The translations under genes and the position numbers were made by a program. From contig CAIYSH010000205.1 of the NCBI GenBank assembly GCA_903928755.1, positions 1 through 8,293 on the forward strand: a stretch of 8,293 bases of DNA, given 5' to 3'. Source of the DNA: an uncultured Alphaproteobacteria bacterium. Its GTDB lineage: Bacteria > Pseudomonadota > Alphaproteobacteria > Caulobacterales > Caulobacteraceae. Of this stretch, positions 1 through 5,996 are shown piece by piece. The notes beneath the pieces were generated by a model. That model searched no databases. It had not been told where the DNA came from and saw only the letters and a program-made list of their open reading frames with translations. Position 1 is the first letter of the stretch. Each line of letters opens with the position of its first letter.

Positions 1-2
1 CC

Positions 3-389
3 TGGGGGTGGATGGACTTCGCTCTGACGGCCACCCGCTATCTGGGCGTCAAGGCCAACCTGCAGGGGGTCAGGATCCCGGTCGTCATCGTTTCGGCATC
101 AGACGACAAGCTGGTGACGGATACGGCCCAGCGGCAGGCTGCGGCGGACCTGCCCGATGGCAGCTTTGTCAGCGTGGTCGGGGCCGAGCACGAAATCCTG
201 ATGGAGACGGACGACCGTCGCGACCAGTTCTGGACGGCCTTTGACGCGCTGGCGGACAGGGTGGCCCCGAAACCTGCCGCGCCTGCGATCAAGGTCAAGC
301 CCGCGCCCAGGAAGCCCGCGGCGGCGGCGGCACCCAAGGCTGCAGCCAAAAAGCCTGCTGCCAGGCTCGCGCCGAAGAAGAAGGACTAA
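3..389 (+). CDS. alpha/beta hydrolase, C-terminal part (lysophospholipase-like), with basic KAP-rich tail; 5' truncated
   Basis: The reading frame is open from the left edge and ends at TAA 387-389, so only about the last 128 residues are present and the nucleophile region lies outside. Counting from the Met at 12, a strand-loop IPVVIVSASDD (22-32) supplies the likely catalytic acid. VVGAEHEILMETD (55-67) carries the catalytic His60. This acid-strand-His order is typical of the last third of S33/lysophospholipase-like alpha/beta hydrolases, whose usual substrates are esters or monoacyl lipids; the real substrate cannot be read here. After the fold ends near residue 83, about 40 residues are almost only Ala, Lys, Pro and Arg, ending PKKKD. 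This tail is not part of the hydrolase fold and resembles histone H1-like or nucleic-acid-binding tails. The gene converges on hisN with overlapping stops. Confidence 0.8.
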   Translation, partial: WGWMDFALTATRYLGVKANLQGVRIPVVIVSASDDKLVTDTAQRQAAADLPDGSFVSVVGAEHEILMETDDRRDQFWTAFDALADRVAPKPAAPAIKVKPAPRKPAAAAAPKAAAKKPAARLAPKKKD

Positions 390-1195
390 AGCGCCGCCGG
401 TGCGATCAGGGCCAGAGCGGCTTCGAGGCAGCGGCGGTCGCCGGCAATGGCAATCTGGCCACCCTGCTGGCCGACCGGGGCACCGTGCCAGTCGGTAACC
501 ATACCGCCAGCCCCCTCCATCAGGGGAATGGCGCTTTCAATGTCCCAGGATTTCAGACCGGCCTCGAGCACCAGGTCCAGGGTTCCTGCGGCGACCATGG
601 CATAGGCATAGGCATCGCATCCGAACCGCGCCAGGCGCGAGGCGGCACGTACCTGCTTCCAGACGTCCAGTTCAGGGGGCCTGAAGCATCCGTCCGGGTC
701 TGTGGTGGCAATCACGGCGGATCCCAGACCATCGCAGGCCCGGACCTTCAGGGGGCGAACGCCATCCCGGGACACCAGACGCGAGCCCCCCGCATGGCCG
801 ATATAGATTTCACCGATATAGGGCTGACCGATGGAGCCAAGGACAGGCTTGCCCTGATGGCGCAGGCCAATCAGCGTCGTCCAAACCGGCAGGCCGGCAA
901 TGAAGGCCCGGGTGCCGTCAATAGGGTCGAGCACCCAGACGAATTCGGCATCGGGGCGATCTTCCCCGTATTCTTCACCAATGACACCGTGCTCGGGAAA
1001 GCGTTGGGAGATCAGGGTCCTGATCGCAGCCTCGGCCCCCTTGTCAGCGGCCGTGACGGGGTCGAACCAGCCTGCGTGCCCCTTGTCCTCAAGGCCGTGA
1101 TTGGCGCGGAACAGGGGAGCGATGACCTCGGCTGACACGGCGTTCAGGTCGAGGAGCAAGTCATCAAGGACGACGAGGTGATGAGGGGAGAGCAT
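386..1195 (-). CDS. hisN: histidinol-phosphatase, inositol monophosphatase family (HisN-type)
   Basis: This 269-residue protein has the usual length and motifs of the Mg2+-dependent IMPase superfamily. Visible motifs are DPVTAAD (45-51), GEE (73-75), the metal-binding motif A DPIDGT (90-95) and motif B SWDIE with Asp218, followed by PLMEGAGG. The segment running from DPIDGTRAF into GLPVWTTLIGL is closer to HisN-type histidinol phosphatases than to inositol phosphatases or CysQ. HisN dephosphorylates histidinol phosphate to histidinol, the penultimate stage of histidine synthesis, in the cytoplasm. Function within the superfamily is inferred from motifs, so an inositol-phosphatase role cannot be excluded. 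The ATG at 1195 is the first start that gives a normal N-terminus, but no good Shine-Dalgarno precedes it. The stop TAG (388-386) overlaps the TAA of the convergent hydrolase. The XRE gene lies 59 bp upstream on the same strand, so cotranscription is possible. Confidence 0.85.
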   Translation of the reverse strand: MLSPHHLVVLDDLLLDLNAVSAEVIAPLFRANHGLEDKGHAGWFDPVTAADKGAEAAIRTLISQRFPEHGVIGEEYGEDRPDAEFVWVLDPIDGTRAFIAGLPVWTTLIGLRHQGKPVLGSIGQPYIGEIYIGHAGGSRLVSRDGVRPLKVRACDGLGSAVIATTDPDGCFRPPELDVWKQVRAASRLARFGCDAYAYAMVAAGTLDLVLEAGLKSWDIESAIPLMEGAGGMVTDWHGAPVGQQGGQIAIAGDRRCLEAALALIAPAAL

Positions 1196-1254
1196 GTGCT
1201 GCTCTACCCTGTCGCGCCCCGGAAGTGAATCCCCCCGCCGTTTGAAGCCGCGCC

Positions 1255-1647
1255 TCAGGCCGCTTCCTGGTCGCCGTTGAGGGACTTGGCCAGGTCCAGC
1301 AGCCGACGGCGGGGCCTTTCGCCGAGCTGGTAATAGGCGCGGATCAGGTCGAGGGTTTCCTTGCGGGCGAACATTTCGCCATTGCCATCGGTCTCGCCGT
1401 TGTTCTCACGAAGCGAGGCTTCGGAAAGCCCGTCGTAGAAATAGCCGACCGGAACCTCGAGGGCTTCGGAAAGTTGCCAGAGCCGGGCTGCGGAAATCCG
1501 GTTGGCTCCGCACTCGTATTTCTGGATCTGCTGGAATCGCACGCCGCAGGCCCCGGCCAGCTGTTGCTGGGTCAGGCCCAGAAGCCGCCGCCGCCGACGC
1601 AGGCGTTTGCCCAGGTGAAGATCGATATTGCTGCCGGTGGAGTCCAT
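1255..1647 (-). CDS. XRE-family helix-turn-helix transcriptional regulator (PraR-like)
   Basis: This is a 130-residue cytoplasmic DNA-binding protein. A Cro/C1-type HTH spans about residues 13-70: an Arg-rich helix with GKRLRRRRRLLG, the turn region LTQQQLAGACGV, then the recognition segment RFQQIQKYECGANRIS and VPVGYFYDG. The FQQIQKYE-G-NR-SA-RL pattern followed by VPVxYF is characteristic of the alphaproteobacterial PraR/PhrR-like group, whose described members regulate stress or surface and biofilm genes. The target here is unknown. A polar linker (80-92) leads to a short C-terminal helical region ending DLAKSLNGDQEAA. The start at 1647 is supported by GAGGGG (complement of 1653-1658) 5 nt upstream. 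The gene diverges from the acyltransferase and lies upstream of hisN, so it may control itself or either neighbour; this is inference from position only. Confidence 0.88.
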   Translation of the reverse strand: MDSTGSNIDLHLGKRLRRRRRLLGLTQQQLAGACGVRFQQIQKYECGANRISAARLWQLSEALEVPVGYFYDGLSEASLRENNGETDGNGEMFARKETLDLIRAYYQLGERPRRRLLDLAKSLNGDQEAA

Positions 1648-1777
1648 GACGGCCCCTCTGTCTTGGTTGCACCGCCTGTCCCAAAGTGAAACGGGCTGCC
1701 CTCAATTTCGCAAGTCGCGCGCCAAGCGAGCCCGGTTCGCGTTGCAAGACAGGCCCCTGGCCGGTTAGGACTGGCTG
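1648..1777. promoter_or_regulatory. divergent intergenic region between the XRE regulator and the acyltransferase gene
   Basis: This 130-bp region must hold the promoters of both divergent genes. On the plus strand AGGA at 1767-1770 is a suitable ribosome binding site 7 nt before the acyltransferase ATG. On the minus strand the XRE gene has GAGGGG 5 nt before its ATG. The best minus-strand promoter-like pair I find is TTGCGA, 17 bp, TTCACT, which is a weak match to a housekeeping promoter. I see no clear palindromic operator, so XRE autoregulation cannot be read from the sequence. Confidence 0.35.
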
Positions 1778-2689
1778 ATGACCCCGGTCAAACCATCCCT
1801 GGCGCAGGAATTCGTGTGGCGGCTCGAGGCCCTGGCCTATGACCTGGTCACAGGGCTTGCGCGCCTGTTTCCGATTGATGGGGTTTCAGACTTTGGCGCA
1901 TGGCTTTTCAAAGGCTTAGGGCCGCTGACCGGCACCCATAAGGTGGTGATGACCAATCTGAGGATCGCCTTTCCGGATACCCCGGAAGCTGAGCTTCAGC
2001 GCCTGGCTGTGGCATGCTGGGCAGAGACCGGTCGGGTGGCTCTTGAATTCCCAATTCTCGACAAGATCATGGCCGACCCCAGCCGGGTTGAGGTGATCAA
2101 TGGCGAAAGGCTGGCCGAAATCGCCCGAGAGGGGCAGGCGGTCGTGTTCATTTCCGGACACTTCTCCTCGATGGAGGTGATGCCGGCCGCCATCGTCCAT
2201 GCCGGAATCAAGTGCCAGATCACCTACCGGGCCATGAACAATCCGCATGTGGATGCCAGCTTCCGGCGCAGCCGGTTCCGATACGGTGTCCGCCTGTTCG
2301 CACCCAAGGGGGGTGAGAGTGCGCGGGAATTGATCCGGGCCCTGGGCCGGGGCGAAAGTGCGGCCCTGATGAATGACCAGAAGTTCAACGGCGGGGTGGC
2401 GGCACCGCTGTTCGGGGTCATCTGCCATACGGCACCGGGGCCCAGCAGTTTCGCCCTGCGTTACAACATTCCCCTCCAGCCCATGTCGGTGCAGAGGACC
2501 AACAAGGCAAGGTTCAGGGTCATCGTTCACCCGCCGATCCACCTGGAAAATACCGGCGACCGTAATGCTGACCTTGCCGCTGGAGTCGGCAAGGTGAATG
2601 GCTTCATCGAAGACTGTGTGCGGGCCCGGCCATCCGAATGGTTCTGGGTTCACAAGCGCTGGCCCGGGGAGCACTACCGGAAGCCCTAA
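1778..2689 (+). CDS. LpxL/HtrB-family lipid A (lysophospholipid) acyltransferase
   Basis: This 303-residue protein matches the family in length and motif order. Family members transfer an acyl chain from acyl-ACP to a lipid A precursor at the cytoplasmic face of the inner membrane. Visible features are NLRIAFPD (60-67), the catalytic HX4E as SGHFSSME (His128, Glu133), a second conserved block around YRAMNNP (150-156), LMNDQKFNGG (197-206), and the C-terminal signature EWFWVHKRW (287-295). The N-terminal 50 residues are moderately hydrophobic and probably serve as membrane anchor. I do not assign lpxL or lpxM because alphaproteobacteria carry several paralogues and some act on other lipids. 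The ATG at 1778 is supported by AGGA 7 nt upstream. The gene diverges from the XRE regulator and converges on the M23 gene with a 12-bp gap that has no visible terminator. Confidence 0.9.
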   Translation: MTPVKPSLAQEFVWRLEALAYDLVTGLARLFPIDGVSDFGAWLFKGLGPLTGTHKVVMTNLRIAFPDTPEAELQRLAVACWAETGRVALEFPILDKIMADPSRVEVINGERLAEIAREGQAVVFISGHFSSMEVMPAAIVHAGIKCQITYRAMNNPHVDASFRRSRFRYGVRLFAPKGGESARELIRALGRGESAALMNDQKFNGGVAAPLFGVICHTAPGPSSFALRYNIPLQPMSVQRTNKARFRVIVHPPIHLENTGDRNADLAAGVGKVNGFIEDCVRARPSEWFWVHKRWPGEHYRKP

Positions 2690-2701
2690 GCCTAGAGCCT
2701 T

Positions 2702-3559
2702 TCAGCCTCTGGGACGACTCAGATCCGGGGGTCCGGACTGGCCCACCATCAACATGGGATCCAGATTGCGGCCATGCCATTTCATGCGCCAGCAGAGGTG
2801 AGGACCGGTCGCACGGCCCTCCATGCCGACCTCGCCGATTTTCTGGCCCCTGGTCACCACATCGCCCCGTCTTACCAGAATTCTTGACTGGTGCAGATAG
2901 GCCGTGATCAGGCCCTGACCATGATCCAGAAGGGTCAGTCCGCCTTCGAAATGCAGGCCGCTCTCGGCGAAGGCGACCAAGGCGCCTGCCGGGGCATGGA
3001 TGGGCGTCCCCACAGGTGCGGCCAGATCATCGCCAAAGTGGGGCCGCTTGGGCACCCCATTGAGGATGCGCTGTCCACCGAAATGTCCGGAGAGGCGGAA
3101 CGACTTCAGCGGCAGGCCGAAGCCCGTCCGGAAATCCTGCCGGTCGACCCGGCTGGCAAATCCCAGGGACTTGCGCTCTGCCTCTGCCGCAATCCGCGCC
3201 AGAAGGGCCTCGCCCTGAGGGTTGACCTGGTCCTCCGCCAGGCCATCGATCTTCTGGATGTCGTAAATGCCCGGGGTGATGCGGGCTACATAGCTGGCCT
3301 GGCCGTCCGGGGTGACGAGGTCGATCCTGGCGCTGGACGCCGCGTCGCGGTCGAACCCGACAATGAAATAGCCATCGGCGGAGGCCTGGCCCTCTGGCAC
3401 ACCGTCGACACGAACCTCGGCGCGGGGGCGTGTCTGGCCAATGAGGGTGCCGCCCTGCTGGGCATGGCCCGTCAAGTTGAGGGGAATGTCCGAACGCGCC
3501 GGGCCGGCCAGCCCGAGGGCGCTGAGGCCGACCAGGGCCTGACGGCGGGTCGCGGTCAG
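2702..3559 (-). CDS. secreted M23/LytM-family peptidoglycan metallopeptidase-like protein (probable CTG start)
   Basis: From a CTG at 3559 the product is 285 residues. It has an N-terminal signal sequence with TRRQALVGLSALGLAGPARS (4-23), a twin-Arg then hydrophobic stretch with a possible cleavage after ARS. A beta-rich segment follows (about 37-100), and then the M23 domain (about 155-270). M23 enzymes cut peptide cross-links of peptidoglycan in the periplasm or regulate amidases. Motifs are RPHFGDDLAAPVGTPI (HxxxD zinc ligands His174, Asp178), AYLH (His223) and TGPHLCW. In the last one the canonical HxH is HxC (His254, Cys256). The only ATG/GTG/TTG-type start nearby, TTG at 3475, would remove the signal peptide. 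The CTG overlaps the DUF2093 stop as CTGA and has GGGAG 8 nt upstream. It is the last gene of the xseA-DUF2093 cluster. Family is sure; start and catalytic activity are less so. Confidence 0.85.
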   Translation of the reverse strand: MTATRRQALVGLSALGLAGPARSDIPLNLTGHAQQGGTLIGQTRPRAEVRVDGVPEGQASADGYFIVGFDRDAASSARIDLVTPDGQASYVARITPGIYDIQKIDGLAEDQVNPQGEALLARIAAEAERKSLGFASRVDRQDFRTGFGLPLKSFRLSGHFGGQRILNGVPKRPHFGDDLAAPVGTPIHAPAGALVAFAESGLHFEGGLTLLDHGQGLITAYLHQSRILVRRGDVVTRGQKIGEVGMEGRATGPHLCWRMKWHGRNLDPMLMVGQSGPPDLSRPRG

Positions 3560-3777
3560 GGGTTTTTCTCCCGCCAGCGGGCCAGGGCCTCGGCTGGACT
3601 GGCATAGGCTTCCTGCAGGGGCACGCTCCAGTAGCGCAGGGCCTCCAGGGGAATTTTCACTCCCGATACCGCGCAGAGCACATATCTGCCGTTCTTCAGG
3701 ACGACGAACTCGCCGTCTCCATAGTGAAGGCTTGCGAGGTCGGCAGGGTTTGCAAGATCACGATCCATGGCATTCAT
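3556..3777 (-). CDS. DUF2093 domain protein, small conserved alphaproteobacterial protein of unknown function
   Basis: This is a 73-residue protein with no signal peptide or membrane segment. The core, from LHYGDGEFVVLKNGRYVLCA through SGVKIPLEALRYWSVPLQEAY (residues about 17-58), matches the pattern I know for DUF2093: short, a beta-rich middle, a conserved Cys (35), and an LRYWSV-QEAY block followed by a helix. The biochemical function is unknown. It lies 28 bp after xseA and overlaps the start of the M23 gene by the CTGA tetranucleotide, so all three are probably one mRNA. The start may be the ATG at 3777 or the in-frame ATG three codons later at 3768. GAGG lies 13 nt before the first, which is long for a Shine-Dalgarno and leaves the choice open. 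Confidence 0.85.
   Translation of the reverse strand: MNAMDRDLANPADLASLHYGDGEFVVLKNGRYVLCAVSGVKIPLEALRYWSVPLQEAYASPAEALARWREKNP
3568..3572 (-). promoter_or_regulatory. ribosome binding site GGGAG supporting the CTG start of the M23 gene
   Basis: The minus strand reads GGGAG here, inside the last codons of DUF2093, followed by 8 nt and then CTG at 3559-3557. The spacing is right for initiation at this CTG and the position fits translational coupling, since the CTG shares two bases with the TGA stop of DUF2093. No such element precedes the TTG at 3475. Confidence 0.5.
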
Positions 3778-3805
3778 GGCTCACACATTACCTCAAATCT
3801 GATGA

Positions 3806-5254
3806 TCAGAACAGATCGCCCTGGTTTGGTGGCGCGGACGGCAGGCGTGGTGCCTTTGCCGGGCGTGGGGTCGGCGGGGGCAGGTCCGGACCTGCAGCGC
3901 CATCTATGACCGCATTCCGATCCGTGTCTGCGAAGACCAGACGCACGGTTTCCCCGGCTGAAAGGCCCTGCCCTTCACGGACCAGCCCGCCGTCCATCCG
4001 GTGCACCCGGGCGAAACCACGCTTGAGTGGTGCGCTTGGGTCTACCGAGGCATGAAGCTTGGACAGGCTGATCAGCCTCTCCTGCGCGCGCTCAGCGGCG
4101 CGGATCATGGCCGGCAGCATGCGGGCTGTCAGCCGGATCAGGCGGTCCTGGTGCACCGTCTGCGGCCGTAACAGAAGGGCAGGGTTCAGTCGTGAGCCGA
4201 TCCGCACCAGACTGGTCCGGTGGACGGCGACATTGCGCTCAAGGGCTGCGCCAAGTCGGCTTCGGGCCAGGGTGAACCTCTGTTCGGCCAGTTCAAGCAG
4301 GTCGGGAACCCGTGCGAGGCTTCGGCCCAGGGTCTCGATACGACCGCGACGGTCCTCCACAAGCCGGCCACCGGCGCGGTGCAATCGGCCGGTAAGGTCT
4401 GCAATACCGGCGCGGAGTTCTGACAGGACCGGGGTCGCCATTTCCGCGGCGGCTGTGGGGGTCGGTGCCCGACGGTCAGAGACAAAGTCGATCAGGGTCG
4501 TGTCGGTCTCATGTCCGACGGCAGAAATCAGCGGTATGCTGGAGGCCGCCACGCAACGGGCCAGGGCCTCGTCATTGAAGGCCCACAGATCTTCCACCGA
4601 GCCGCCGCCCCGGGCGATGATCAGGACATCAGGACGGGGAACCGGTCCGTCAGGTGGCAAGGCATTGAACCCCTCGATGGCGGCCCGGACCTGGGCTGCA
4701 GCGGCATCGCCCTGAACCACGACGGGCCAGACAATCACGTGACAGGGCCAGCGGTCGCGTATGCGGTGAAGGATGTCCCGTATCACGGCGCCGGTAGGGC
4801 TGGTGACAACGCCGACCACGGCCGGCATGGAGGGAAGGGTTTGCTTGCGCGCACTGTCAAACAGGCCTTCAGCCTGCAGGCGGGCCTTCAGCCGTTCCAG
4901 TTGGGCCAGCAGGGCGCCGACGCCTGCGGCCTCCATGGTCTCGATGACGATCTGATAGCGGGACCCGGCAGGGAAGGTGGTGATCTTGCCGGTGACAATG
5001 ACCTCAAGCCCCTGTTCGGGGCGGACGGACAGGGCGCGGACCGACCCCTTCCAGACCACGCCATCTATGGAGGCGCGGTCGTCCTTGAGGGTGAGGTAGA
5101 CATGGCCATTGCCGTGGAAGGTTACCTTGGACAGCTCGCCGCGTAACCGCACAAAGCCGTAGGACTCTTCGAGCGTCCGCTTCAGGGCAAAAGCCAGTTC
5201 CGAAACGGAATAGGCCTTTGCGTTGGAGTCAGATTCGCCCGGAAGGTCACTCAT
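3806..5254 (-). CDS. xseA: exodeoxyribonuclease VII large subunit
   Basis: This 482-residue protein is a full-length XseA, slightly longer than the 456 residues of E. coli. With XseB it degrades single-stranded DNA from both ends to oligonucleotides, in DNA repair in the cytoplasm. An N-terminal OB-fold (about 14-110: YSVSELAFALK, GELSKVTFHGNGHVYLTLKD) is followed by the catalytic domain. Its signatures are GVVTSPTGAVIRDI (148-161), ARGGGSVEDLWAFNDE (214-229) and SAVGHETDTTLIDFVSDRR (244-262), then APTPTAAAE. Residues about 280-430 are the helical coiled-coil region. The end is proline-rich and closes with the family-typical GDLF. xseB is not in the window. The ATG at 5254 gives the expected N-terminus but has no visible Shine-Dalgarno; a hairpin ends 8 nt before it. 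DUF2093 follows 28 bp downstream. Confidence 0.97.
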   Translation of the reverse strand: MSDLPGESDSNAKAYSVSELAFALKRTLEESYGFVRLRGELSKVTFHGNGHVYLTLKDDRASIDGVVWKGSVRALSVRPEQGLEVIVTGKITTFPAGSRYQIVIETMEAAGVGALLAQLERLKARLQAEGLFDSARKQTLPSMPAVVGVVTSPTGAVIRDILHRIRDRWPCHVIVWPVVVQGDAAAAQVRAAIEGFNALPPDGPVPRPDVLIIARGGGSVEDLWAFNDEALARCVAASSIPLISAVGHETDTTLIDFVSDRRAPTPTAAAEMATPVLSELRAGIADLTGRLHRAGGRLVEDRRGRIETLGRSLARVPDLLELAEQRFTLARSRLGAALERNVAVHRTSLVRIGSRLNPALLLRPQTVHQDRLIRLTARMLPAMIRAAERAQERLISLSKLHASVDPSAPLKRGFARVHRMDGGLVREGQGLSAGETVRLVFADTDRNAVIDGAAGPDLPPPTPRPAKAPRLPSAPPNQGDLF

Positions 5255-5262
5255 CAGAGAAA

Positions 5263-5301
5263 GGTAGCGGGCCCCGGGCGAAAACCCAAATGCCCGCTAC
5301 C
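5263..5301 (-). terminator. 10-bp perfect stem between gcrA and xseA: terminator of gcrA or leader hairpin of xseA
   Basis: GGTAGCGGGC (5263-5272) and GCCCGCTACC (5292-5301) are exact reverse complements around a 19-nt loop. The loop itself can form a small inner GGG/CCC stem. On the minus strand the 3' arm is followed by TTTCTCTG and then the xseA ATG. The GC-rich stem plus a short, broken T run resembles an intrinsic terminator placed 15 nt after the gcrA stop. The same hairpin would also occupy the xseA leader up to 8 nt from the start codon, so it could limit read-through from gcrA, translation of xseA, or both. The stem is seen directly; the function is inferred. Confidence 0.6.
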
Positions 5302-5316
5302 CCATCCCCAACGGAT

Positions 5317-5823
5317 CTAGATGTAGCGACGGAGAGAGCGGGCCAGATCGTTGGCGCCCGACTTCTTCTTGGCCTGGGCAGGCTGATAGGCAACCCGGGC
5401 ATGTTCGACACAATAGGGGCCGTCGCTCTGCCGGCGACCGCAGAAGGTAAAGCCGTCGCTGGACGGATCGCCGATCGGCCACTTGCACATGTGGGCACCA
5501 AGGGTCAGCACGGTCGCTGAGCCCGGTGCTTCATCCACATAGCGCACCGGAGCAGGCAAGGGCGGAGCCAGGGTCAGGGCCGCCGGCTCGGCAATCCGGC
5601 GGGGTGCTGCGGGCTGGGCTACGGGTCTGGCCGGGCGTGGAGCCTTGAATACCGGGCGGGCAGGCTTTGAGGGGGCAGCGCGTCCTGACAGGCCAAGCCT
5701 GTGGACCTTGCCGATCACGGCATTGCGGGTGACCCCTCCCAGTTGCTTGGCGATCTGACTGGCGGACAAGCCGTCCTGCCAGAGCTTCTTCAACATTTCG
5801 ACGCGTTCGTCCGTCCAGCCCAT
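5317..5823 (-). CDS. gcrA: GcrA cell-cycle regulator
   Basis: This 168-residue protein is close to the known Caulobacter GcrA (about 173 residues). GcrA binds the sigma-70 housekeeping holoenzyme and activates genes whose promoters carry CcrM-methylated GANTC, including ctrA and division genes. Visible parts are the N-terminal DNA-binding domain (1-46: GWTDERVEMLKKLW, GLSASQIAKQLGGVTRNAVI, GKVHRLGLSGRAA), a Pro/Ala/Arg-rich linker (about 50-105), and the C-terminal sigma-interacting domain (about 108-148: HMCKWPIGDP, FTFCGRR, GPYCVEHARVAYQP). The end is ARSLRRYI. The ATG at 5823 is preferred over an in-frame GTG at 5835: it gives the conserved M-x-WTDERV start and has GGAG (complement of 5830-5833) 6 nt upstream. 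The gene diverges from an ABC-2 permease and precedes xseA by 62 bp, with a hairpin between. In Caulobacter gcrA is activated by DnaA and repressed by CtrA. Confidence 0.97.
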   Translation of the reverse strand: MGWTDERVEMLKKLWQDGLSASQIAKQLGGVTRNAVIGKVHRLGLSGRAAPSKPARPVFKAPRPARPVAQPAAPRRIAEPAALTLAPPLPAPVRYVDEAPGSATVLTLGAHMCKWPIGDPSSDGFTFCGRRQSDGPYCVEHARVAYQPAQAKKKSGANDLARSLRRYI

Positions 5824-5965
5824 GGCTCGCTCCACCGCTTGTTAACGGTCCGGACCACGCCCCTGCGCGTCATCCGGATCAATATCTGGTGTCCGTTCCC
5901 AACTCCGGCCCCAGCAACTACCAGATACCGTATACCTTTCGTTAATGACCACAATAGGCGCCTTG

Positions 5966-5996
5966 GACTCCATCCACAGAAACTAGATGTTGATTC
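5966..5996. promoter_or_regulatory. pair of GANTC (CcrM methylation) sites upstream of gcrA and the permease
   Basis: GACTC at 5966-5970 and GATTC at 5992-5996 are both GANTC, the CcrM methylation target that GcrA itself reads. By eye I find only around ten GANTC in the whole window, so two within 31 bp in an intergenic region is noticeable. The pair lies about 143-173 bp upstream of the gcrA ATG and 50-80 bp upstream of the permease ATG. The latter distance is better suited to a promoter-proximal role. Methylation control is inference. Confidence 0.5.
5970..5978 (+). promoter_or_regulatory. weak DnaA-box-like word
   Basis: CCATCCACA matches the E. coli-type DnaA box TTATCCACA and the Caulobacter G-box TGATCCACA at 7 of 9 positions, keeping the ATCCACA core. 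It touches the first GANTC site. DnaA is known to activate gcrA in Caulobacter, which makes the position plausible, but a 7/9 match alone is weak. Confidence 0.3.

Noticed and set aside
485..1135. Plus-strand open frame of 216 codons opposite hisN
   Set aside because: It is the shadow of hisN in GC-rich DNA with no motif; the same applies to the frames opposite the acyltransferase, M23 and xseA genes.
1196..1254. Promoter or terminator between the XRE gene and hisN
   Set aside because: The 59 bp show no stem, no T run and no good promoter match; a single GAATC (1227-1231) is not enough.
2690..2701. Bidirectional terminator between the acyltransferase and M23 genes
   Set aside because: Only 12 bp separate them, and the nearby AGAG/CTCT pairing is 4 bp with mismatches.
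5824..5835. GTG start for gcrA four codons upstream
   Set aside because: It would place the GGAG ribosome site inside the coding region; the ATG at 5823 matches known GcrA proteins.
5841..5946. CtrA binding site upstream of gcrA
   Set aside because: Two TTAAC half-words exist, but neither has a TTAA partner at 7 bp, so I list them only as part of the intergenic region.
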